Source of the DNA: Atherix ibis
Taxonomy: Eukaryota > Arthropoda > Insecta > Diptera > Athericidae
Assembly: GCA_958298945.1 (NCBI GenBank)
Contig: OY282608.1
Coordinates: 21,429,933-21,493,932 of the forward strand
Length of the DNA: 64,000 nucleotides
Reading direction: 5' to 3'
The translations under genes were made by a program, and so were the position numbers. Positions 55,188 through 64,000 of the stretch are shown here, in pieces (positions within the stretch are counted from its first letter, which is position 1; every line of letters starts with the position of its first letter). The notes under the pieces are model-generated. The model did not search any database, was not told the DNA's origin, and saw only the letters and a program-made list of their open reading frames with translations.

Positions 55188-57740
55188 CCAATAACTAAAA
55201 AGCCAACAAACTAACAAACCAACAAGCCAACAAGCCAACAAGCCAACAAACCAACAAACCAACAAGCCAACAAACCAACAAGCCAACAAACCAACAAACC
55301 AACAAGCCAACAAGCAAACAAACCAATAAACCAACAAACCAACAAGCCAACAAACCAACAAACCAACAAGCCAACAAACCAACAAACCAACAAGCCAACA
55401 AGCCAACAAACCAACAAACCAACAACCCAAAAAACCAACAAACCAACAAGCCAACAAACCAACAAACTAACAAGCCAACAAGCCAACAAACCAACAAACC
55501 AACAAACCAACAAGCCAACAAACCAAGAAACCAACAAGCCAAAAAACCAACAAACCAACAAACCAACAAACCAACAAACCAACAAACCAACAAACCAACA
55601 AACCAACAAGCCAACAAACCAACAAACCAACAAGCCAACAAACCAACAAACCAGCAAGCCAACAAACCAACAAACCAACAAACCAACAAACCAACAAACC
55701 AACAAACCAACCAACAAGCCAACAAGCCAGCAAACCAACAAACCAACAAATCAACAAGCCAACAAACCAACAAGCCAACAAACCAACAAACCAAGTAACC
55801 AAAAAGCCAACAAACTAACAAACCAACAAGCCAACCAACCAACAAGCCAACAAGCGAACAAACCAACACACCAACAAAGCAACAAACCAAAAAACCAACA
55901 AACCAAAAAACCAACAAACCAACAAACCATCAAACGAACAAAGTAACAAGCCAACAAGCCAACAAACCAACAAACCAACAAGCCAACAAACCACCAAACC
56001 AACAAGCCAACAAGCCAACAAACCAACAAACCAACAAACCAACAAGCCAACAAACCAACAAACCAACAAGCCAACAAACCAACAAACCAACAAACCAACA
56101 AGCCAACAAACCAACAAACCAACAAACCAAAAAACCAACAAACCAACAAACCAACAAACCAACAAACCAACAAGCCAACAAACCAACAAACCAACAAACC
56201 AACAAGCCAACAAACCAACAAACCAACAAACCAACAAACCAAGTAACCAAAAAGCCAACAAACTATCAAACCAACAAGCCAACAAACCAACAAGCCAACA
56301 AGCCAACAAACCAACAAACCAACAAGCCAACAAACCAACAAACCAACAAACCAACAAACGAACAGACCAACAAGCCAACAAACCAACAAACCAACAAACC
56401 AACAAGCCAACAAATCAACAAGCCAAAAAACCAACAAACCAACAAACCAACAAACCAACAAACCAACAAACCAATAACTAAAAAGCCAACAAACTAACAA
56501 ACCAACAAGCCAACAAGCCAACAAGCCAACAAACCAACAAACCAACAACCCAAAAAACCAACAAACCAACAAGCCAACAAACCAACAAACTAACAAGCCA
56601 ACAAGCCAACAAACCAACAAACCAACAAACCAACAAGCCAACAAACCAAGAAACCAACAAGCCAAAAAACCAACAAACCAACAAACCAACAAACCAACAA
56701 ACCAACAAACCAACAAACCAACAAACCAACAAGCCAACAAACCAACAAACCAACAAGCCAACAAACCAACAAACCAGCAAGCCAACAAACCAACAAACCA
56801 ACAAACCAACAAACCAACAAACCAACAAACCAACCAACCAACAAGCCAACAAGCCAGCAAACCAACAAACCAACAAATCAACAAGCCAACAAACCAACAA
56901 GCCAACAAACCAACAAACCAAGTAACCAAAAAGCCAACAAACTAACAAACCAACAAGCCAACCAACCAACAAGCCAACAAGCGAACAAACCAACACACCA
57001 ACAAAGCAACAAACCAAAAAACCAACAAACCAAAAAACCAACAAACCAACAAACCATCAAACGAACAAAGTAACAAGCCAACAAGCCAACAAACCAACAA
57101 ACCAACAAGCCAACAAACCACCAAACCAACAAGCCAACAAGCCAACAAACCAACAAACCAACAAACCAACAAGCCAACAAACCAACAAACCAACAAGCCA
57201 ACAAACCAACAAACCAACAAACCAACAAGCCAACAAACCAACAAACCAACAAACCAAAAAACCAACAAACCAACAAACCAACAAACCAACAAACCAACAA
57301 GCCAACAAACCAACAAACCAACAAACCAACAAGCCAACAAACCAACAAACCAACAAACCAACAAACCAAGTAACCAAAAAGCCAACAAACTATCAAACCA
57401 ACAAGCCAACAAACCAACAAGCCAACAAGCCAACAAACCAACAAACCAGCAAAGCAACAAACCAAAAAACCAACAAACCAAAAAACCAACAAACCAACAA
57501 ACCAACCAGCCAACAAACCAACAAACCAACAAGCCAACAAGCCAACAAACCAACAAACCAACAAACCAACAAGCCAACAAACCAACAAACCAACAAGCCA
57601 ACAAACCAACAAACCAACAAACCAACAAACCAACAAGCCAACAAGCCAACAAACCAACAAACGAACAAGCCAACAAACCAACAAACCAACAAGCCAACAA
57701 ACCAACAAACCAAGAAACCAACATACCAACAAACCAACAA
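55188..57740. repeat. 1.1-kb tandem duplication with unequal copies
   Basis: Both copies start with a 7-nt CCAATAA unit and CTAAAAAG (55188 and 56471, lag 1283). By the CCAAGAAA unit (55523 and 56646) the lag is 1123, so copy 2 has lost 160 nt, exactly 20 units. After a 4-nt unit at 55707-55710, present only in copy 1, the lag becomes 1127 and stays so: 55930-56250 and 57057-57377 give identical reverse translations over 106 codons. No gene. Confidence 0.78.
55707..55710. other. Half unit CCAA
   Basis: A 4-nt unit is the only register change of -4 in the window. The partner copy has a full CCAACCAA near 56831, so half of that unit was lost here or the half was doubled there. Confidence 0.88.
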
Positions 57741-59954
57741 ACTAAGTAACCAACAAGCCAACAAACCAACAAACCAACAAACCAACAAGCCAACAAGCCA
57801 ACAAACCAACAAACCAACAAACCAACAAACCAACAAACCAAGTAACCAACAAACCAACAAACCATCAAACGAACAAAGCAACAAACCAACAAACCAACAA
57901 ACCAACAAGCCAACAAACCAACAAACCAACAAACCAAGTAACCAACAAACCAACAAACCAACAAACCAAAAAACCAACAAACCAACGAACCAACAAGCCA
58001 ACAAGCCAACAAACCAACAAACCAACAAACCAACAAACCAACAAGCCAACAAACCAACAAACCAACAAACCAACAAGCCAACAAACCAACAAACAAATAA
58101 ACCAACAAACCAACAAACCAACAAACCAACAAACCAACAAACGAACAAACCAAAAAACCAACAAACCAACAAGCAAACAAACAAACAAACCAACAAACCA
58201 GCAAGCCAACAAACCAACAAACCAACAAACCAACAAACCAACAAACCAACAAACCAACAAACCAACAAGCCAACAAGCCAACAAACCAACAAACCAGCAA
58301 ACCAACAAGCCAACAAACCAACAAGCCAACAAACCAACAAACCAATTAACCAAAAAGCCAACAAACTAACAAACCAACAAGCCAACCAACCAACAAGCCA
58401 ACAAGCCAACAAACCAACAAACCAACAAAGCAACAAATCAAAAAACCAACAAACCAAAAAACCAACAAACCAACAAACCATCAAACGAATAAAGTAACAA
58501 GCCAACAAGCCAACAAACCAACAAACCAACAAGCCAACAAACGAACAAACCAACAAGCCAACAAACCAACAAACCGACAAACCAAAAAACCAACAAACCG
58601 ACAAACCAACAAACCAACAAACCAACAAACCAACAAACCAACAAACCAACAAGCCAACAAATCAACAAAACAACAAACCAACAAGCCAACAAACCAACAA
58701 GCCAACAAACTAACAAACCAACAAACCAAGTAACCAAAAAGCCAACAAACTAACAAACCATCAAGCCAACAAACCAACAAGCCAACAAGCCAACAAACCA
58801 ACAAACCAGCAAAGCAACAAACTAAAAAACCAACAAACCAAAAAACCAACAAACCAACAAACCATCAAACGAACAAAGCAACAAGCCAACAAGCCAACAA
58901 ACCAACAAACCAACAAGCCAACAAACCAACAAACCAACAAGCCAACAAGCCAACAAACCAACAAACCAACAAACCAACAAGCCAACAAACCAACAAACCA
59001 ACAAGCCAACAAACCAACAAACTAACAAACCAACAAACCAACAAGCCAACAAGCCAACAAACCAACAAACGAACAAGCCAACAAACCAACAAACCAACAT
59101 GCCAACAAACCAACAAACCAACAAACCAAGTAACCAACAAACCAACAAACAATCAAACGAACAAAGCAACAAGCCAACAAACCAACAAACCAACAAGCCA
59201 ACAAGCCAACAAACCAACAAACCAACAAACCAACAAACCAACAAACCAAGTAACCAACAAACCAACAAACCATCAAACGAACAAAGCAACAAACCAACAA
59301 ACCAACAAACCAACAAGCCAACAAACCAACAAACAAATAAACCAACAAACCAACAAACCAACAAACCAACAAACCAACAAACCAACAAACCAACAAACCA
59401 ACGAACCAACAAGCCCACAAGCCAACAAACCAACAAACCAACAAACCAACAAGCCAACAAACCAACATAACCAAACAAACCAACAAGCCAACAAACCAAC
59501 AAACAAATAAACCAACAAACCAACAAACCAACAAACCAACAAACCAACAAACCAAAAAACCAACAAACCAACAAGCCAACAAGCCAACAAACAAACAAAC
59601 TAACAAACCAACAAACCAACTAGCCAACAAACCAACAAACTAAGTAACCAACAAGCCAACAAACCAACAAACCAACAAGCCAACAAGCCAACAAACCAAC
59701 AAACCAACAAGCCAACAAACCAACAAACCACCAAACTAACAAACCAACAAACCAACAAACCGACAAACCAACAAGCCAACAAACCAACAAACAAATAAAC
59801 CAACAAACCAAAAAACCAACAAACCAACAAACCAACAAGCCAACAAACCAACATACCAACAAACCAACAAACCAAGTAACCAACAAGCCAACAAACCAAC
59901 AAACCAACAAGCCAACAAACCAACAAACCAACAAGCCAACAAACCAACAAACCT
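57741..59954. repeat. Array segment with a plus-2 register shift
   Basis: This segment has repeated CCATCAAA/CGAACAAA words (near 57872, 58479, 58860, 59150, 59270) and CCAAGTAA units. Two adjacent 9-nt units at 59462-59479 shift the register by 2. The part from about 59.6 kb resembles 60.3-60.8 kb at lag 720 (90 units), so the block duplicated at 60-61.9 kb has a third, more diverged relative here. No gene. Confidence 0.7.
59462..59479. other. Two adjacent 9-nt units
   Basis: CCAACATAA followed by CCAAACAAA shifts the register by +2. This pair has no relative elsewhere in the window that I can find. Confidence 0.85.
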
Positions 59955-61872
59955 ACAAACCAACAAACGAACAAACCAACAAGCCAACAAACCAACAAAC
60001 CAACAAACCAACAAGCCAACAAACCAACAAGCCAAAAAACTAACAAACCAACAAACCAACAAACCAACAAACCAAGTAACTAAAAAGCCAACAAACTAAC
60101 AAACCAACAAGCCAACAAGCCAACAAGCCAACAAACCAACAAACCAACAAGCCAACAAACCAACAAGCCAACAAACCAACAAACCAACAAACCAACAAAC
60201 CAACAAGCCAACAAACCAACAAACAAATAAACCAACAAACCAACAAACCAACAAACCAACAAACCAACAAACCAAAAAACCAACAAACCAACAAGCCAAC
60301 AAGCCAACAAACCAACAAACTAACAAACCAACAAACCAACTAGCCAACAAACCAACAAACTCAGTAACCAACAAGCCAACAAACCAACAAACCAACAAGC
60401 CAACAAGCCAACAAACCAACAAACCAACAAGCCAACAAACCAACAAACCACCAAACTAACAAACCAACAAACCAACAAACCGACAAACCAACAAGCCAAC
60501 AAACCAACAAACAAATAAACCAACAAACCAAAAAACCAACAAACCAACAAACCAACAAGCCAACAAACCAACAAACCAACAAACCAACAAACCAAGTAAC
60601 CAACAAGCCAACAAACCAACAAACCAACAAGCCAACAAACCAACAAACCAACAAGCCAACAAACCAACAAACCTACAAACCAACAAACGAACAAACCACC
60701 AAGCCAACAAACCAACAAACCAACAAACCAACAAGCCAACAAACCAACAAGCCAAAAAACTAACAAACCAACAAACCAACAAACCAAGTAACTAAAAAGC
60801 CAACAAACTAACAAACCAACAAGCCAACAAGCCAACAAGCCAACAAACCAACAAACCAACAAACCAACAAGCCAACAAACCAACAAACCAACAAGCCAAC
60901 AAACCAACAAACCAACAAACGAACAAACCAACAAGCCAACAAACCAACAAACCAACAAACCAACAAGCCAACAAACCAACAAGCCAAAAAACTAACAAAC
61001 CAACAAACCAACAAACCAACAAACCAAGTAACTAAAAAGCCAACAAACTAACAAACCAACAAGCCAACAAGCCAACAAGCCAACAAACCAACAAACCAAC
61101 AAGCCAACAAACCAACAAGCCAACAAACCAACAAACCAACAAACCAACAAACCAACAAGCCAACAAACCAACAAACAAATAAACCAACAAACCAACAAAC
61201 CAACAAACCAACAAACCAACAAACCAAAAAACCAACAAACCAACAAGCCAACAAGCCAACAAACCAACAAACTAACAAACCAACAAACCAACTAGCCAAC
61301 AAACCAACAAACTCAGTAACCAACAAGCCAACAAACCAACAAACCAACAAGCCAACAAGCCAACAAACCAACAAACCAACAAGCCAACAAACCAACAAAC
61401 CACCAAACTAACAAACCAACAAACCAACAAACCGACAAACCAACAAGCCAACAAACCAACAAACAAATAAACCAACAAACCAAAAAACCAACAAACCAAC
61501 AAACCAACAAGCCAACAAACCAACAAACCAACAAACCAACAAACCAAGTAACCAACAAGCCAACAAACCAACAAACCAACAAGCCAACAAACCAACAAAC
61601 CAACAAGCCAACAAACCAACAAACCTACAAACCAACAAACGAACAAACCACCAAGCCAACAAACCAACAAACCAACAAACCAACAAGCCAACAAACCAAC
61701 AAGCCAAAAAACTAACAAACCAACAAACCAACAAACCAAGTAACTAAAAAGCCAACAAACTAACAAACCAACAAGCCAACAAGCCAACAAGCCAACAAAC
61801 CAACAAACCAACAAACCAACAAGCCAACAAACCAACAAACCAACAAGCCAACAAACCAACAAACCAACAAAC
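59955..61872. repeat. Perfect lag-952 tandem duplication
   Basis: Comparing bases directly, 59955-60920 and 60907-61872 agree at lag 952 (119 units). Identity breaks on the left at a T in copy 1 (the CCTACAAA unit near 59952) and on the right at a G (CGAACAAA near 60920). Four open reverse stretches recur unchanged at this lag (60040/60992, 60096/61048, 60361/61313, 60456/61408). The shared length slightly exceeds the lag, as expected for one tandem duplication event in a repeat. No gene. Confidence 0.85.
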
Positions 61873-64000
61873 CAACAAGCCAACAAACCAACAAACCGAC
61901 AAACCAAAAAACCAACAAACCAACAAACCAACAAACCAACAAACCAACAAACCAACAAACCAACAAACCAACAAGCCAACAAATCAACAAACCAACAAAC
62001 CAAGTAACCAACAAACCAACAAACCATAAAACGAACAAAGCAACAAACCAACAAACCAACAAACCAACAAGCCAACAAGCCAACAAACCAACAAACAAAT
62101 AAACCAACAAACCAACAAACCAACAAACCAACAAACCAAAAAACCAACAAACCAACGAACCAACAAGCCAACAAGCCAACAAACCAACAAACCAACAAAC
62201 CAACAAGCCAACAAACCAACAAACCAACAAACCAACAAGCCAACAAACCAACAAACAAATAAACCAACAAACCAACAAACCAACAAACCAACAAGCCAAC
62301 AAACCAACAAACCAACAAGCCAACAAACCAGCAAACCACCAAACTAACAAACCAACAAATCAACAAACCGACAAACCAACAAACCAACAAACAAATAAAC
62401 CAACAAACCAAAAAACAAACAAACCAACAAACCAACAAGCCAATAAACCAACAAACCAACAAACCAACAAACCAAGTAACCAACAAGCCAACAAACCAAC
62501 AAACCAACAAGCCAACAAACCAACAAACCAACAAGCCAACAAACCAACAAACCTACAAACCAACAAACGAACAAACCAACAAGCCAACAAACCAACAAAC
62601 CAACAAACCAACAAGCCAACAAACCAACAAGCCAAAAAACTAACAAACCAACAAACCAACAAACCAACAAACCAAGTAACTAAAAAGCCAACAAACTAAC
62701 AAACCAACAAGCCAACAAGCCAACAAGCGAACAAACCAACAAACCAACAAGCCAACAAACCAACAAGCCAACAAACCAACAAACCAACAAACCAACAAAC
62801 CAACAAACCAAGTAACTAAAAAGCCAACAAACTAACAAACCAACAAGCCAACAAACCAACAAGCCAACAAACCAAAAAACCAACAAGCCAACAAACCAAC
62901 AAACCAACAAACCAACAAGCCAACAAACCAACAAACCAACAAACCAAAAAACCAACAAACCAACAAGCCAACAAACCAACAAACTAACAAGCCAACAAGC
63001 CAACATACCAACAAGCCAACAAACCAACAAACCAACAAGCCAACAAACCAACAAACCAACAAACCAACAAGCCAACAAACCAACAAACAAATAAACCAAC
63101 AAACCAACAAACGAACAAACTAACAAACCAAAAAACCAACAAACCAACGAACCAACAAGCCAACAAGCCAAAAAACCAACAAACCAACAAACCAACAAGC
63201 CAACAAACCAACAAACCAACAAACCAACAAACCAACAAGCCAACAAACCAATAAAAAAATAAACCAACAAACCAACAAACCAACAAACCAACAAGCCAAC
63301 AAACCAACAAACCAACAAGCCAACAAACCAACAAACCAACAAACCAACAAGCCAACAAACCAACAAACCAACAACCCAAAAAACCAACAAACCAACAAGC
63401 CAACAAACCAACAAACTAGCAAGCCAACAAGCCAACAAACCAACAAACCAACAAACCAACAAGCCAACAAACCAACAAACCAACAAGCCAACAAACCAAC
63501 AAACCAACAAACCAACAAACCAACAAACCAACAAACCAACAAACCAACAAACCAACAAGCCAACAAACCAACAAACCAACAAGCCAAAAAACCAACAAGC
63601 CAACAAACCAACAAACCAACAAACCAGCAAGCCAACAAACCAACAAACCAACAAACCAACAAACCAAAAAACCAACAAACAAACAAGCCAACAAGCCAAC
63701 AAACCAACAAACCAACAAAGCAACAAGCCAACAAACCAACAAGCCAACAAACCAACAAACCAAGTAACCAAAAAGCCAACAAACTAACAAACCAACAAGC
63801 CAACCAACCAACAAGCCAACAAGCCAACAAACCAACACACCAAAAAAGCAACAAACCAAAAAACCAACAAACCAAAAAACCAACAAACCAAAAAACCAAC
63901 AAACCAACAAACCATCAAACGAACAAAGTAACAAGCCAACAAGCCAACAAACCAACAAACCAACAAGCCAACAAATCAACAAACCAACAAGCCAACAAGC
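61873..64000. repeat. Right-edge array segment
   Basis: The array continues in register 0 modulo 8 to the end of the window. It includes CCATAAAA near 62033, another relative of the 59.6-60.8 kb block near 62.35-62.7 kb, the A-rich marker at 63251, and the GCAACAAA/CCAAAAAA/CCATCAAA/CGAACAAA word ending near 63930. The order of 62.8-63.4 kb follows that of 39.0-39.6, 43.7-44.3, 46.7-47.3 and 48.6-49.2 kb. No flank is reached and no gene is seen. Confidence 0.75.

Larger units (their letters stand above)
1..64000. repeat. Giant octanucleotide satellite array, (CCAACAAA/CCAACAAG)n
   Basis: The whole window is a head-to-tail array of the 8-nt unit CCAACAAA, mixed with CCAACAAG; the complementary unit is TTTGTTGG. 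The array has already begun at base 1 and is still running at base 64000, so neither edge is seen. Orientation never reverses. Every stretch I read is the unit, a one- or two-base variant of it, or one of about 30 units whose length differs from 8. No unique sequence interrupts it. Base content of the given strand is mostly A and C, with a few percent G and less T (estimated by eye). Rare variants recur in fixed orders and blocks, which is the pattern of a satellite shaped by unequal exchange or segmental duplication. No gene, RNA gene, insertion sequence, CRISPR array, promoter or terminator can be supported. Function, if any, is unknown. Confidence 0.97.

Noticed and set aside
1..64000. CRISPR array
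   Set aside because: Units are 8 nt and directly adjacent, with no unique spacers and no cas genes.
1..64000. Telomere repeat
   Set aside because: The unit resembles T/G telomere repeats in composition but is not one I know, no end is present, and the higher-order block duplications are unlike repeats added by telomerase.
1..64000. Iteron-type replication origin or partition site
   Set aside because: Such sites have a few to tens of longer repeats beside an initiator or partition gene; none is here.
1..64000. Chi-like recombination octamers on the GT strand
   Set aside because: The length and G/T richness recall the class, but the unit does not match the E. coli sequence GCTGGTGG, and the host is unknown.
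1..64000. Rho-utilisation-like C-rich, G-poor transcript region
   Set aside because: The composition fits loosely, but it fits anywhere in an A/C repeat; no gene or transcript is present to terminate.
1..64000. Intrinsic DNA curvature from phased A runs
   Set aside because: A runs are three bases long at an 8-nt period, out of phase with the helical repeat of about 10.5.
1..64000. tRNA, rRNA, hairpin terminators or inverted repeats
   Set aside because: The given strand has almost no T and little G, so stems cannot form within it, and no orientation change occurs.

Overview
This window holds no recognisable gene. All 64,000 bases are one tandem array of an octanucleotide, CCAACAAA on the given strand (TTTGTTGG on the other), with a common second form ending in G (CCAACAAG). 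I count on the order of 8,000 units. The array runs off both ends of the window, keeps one orientation throughout, and contains no unique insert, transposon, RNA gene or non-repetitive spacer that I can find. The given strand is almost only A and C; G comes mainly from the CCAACAAG form, and T is rare.

The array is not uniform. Rare point variants (CCATCAAA, CGAACAAA, CTAACAAA, CCAAGTAA, CAAATAAA, CCGACAAA and others) sit in fixed orders that recur as multi-unit words, and these words are copied in larger blocks, so it has the higher-order structure of a satellite. About 30 loci have units of 4, 6, 7 or 9 nt that shift the octamer register, and most fall into a few families repeated in the same context, which makes them good markers of descent. 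Visible block duplications: 1.3-3.1 kb copied at 8.0-9.8 kb (lag about 6.66-6.71 kb); 5.3-6.6 kb copied at 10.2-11.5 and 11.8-13.1 kb; about 13.4-14.0 kb repeated at lag 984; 18.6-20.9 kb copied at 23.7-26.0 kb (lag 5144-5161); 21.1-22.2 kb repeated at lag 1456; 29.8-30.2 kb repeated at lag 2143; an apparently identical 4.1-kb pair (35556-39692 and 40204-44340, lag 4648); 45.7-47.4 kb repeated at lag 1902-1918; 50.7-52.7 kb repeated at about 2.5 kb; 55.2-56.3 kb repeated at about 1.1 kb; and a perfect lag-952 tandem at 59955-61872.

Long open frames cover almost the whole reverse strand, but they follow from the arithmetic of the repeat. Because 8 and 3 share no factor, all three frames of a strand read the same cyclic octapeptide: FVGLLVCW in reverse, PTNQQTNK forward. 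Reverse frames stop only where a rare T variant occurs, and they 'start' on TTG codons present in every unit. I annotate none of them as genes.

The organism cannot be told from this sequence. Arrays of this size are usual in eukaryotic heterochromatin and would be extraordinary in a bacterium. With no gene, rRNA, tRNA or flank, I leave it open. The features are one array, its sub-blocks and its register-shift markers; the findings concern how the array was built and what its extreme strand asymmetry could do.
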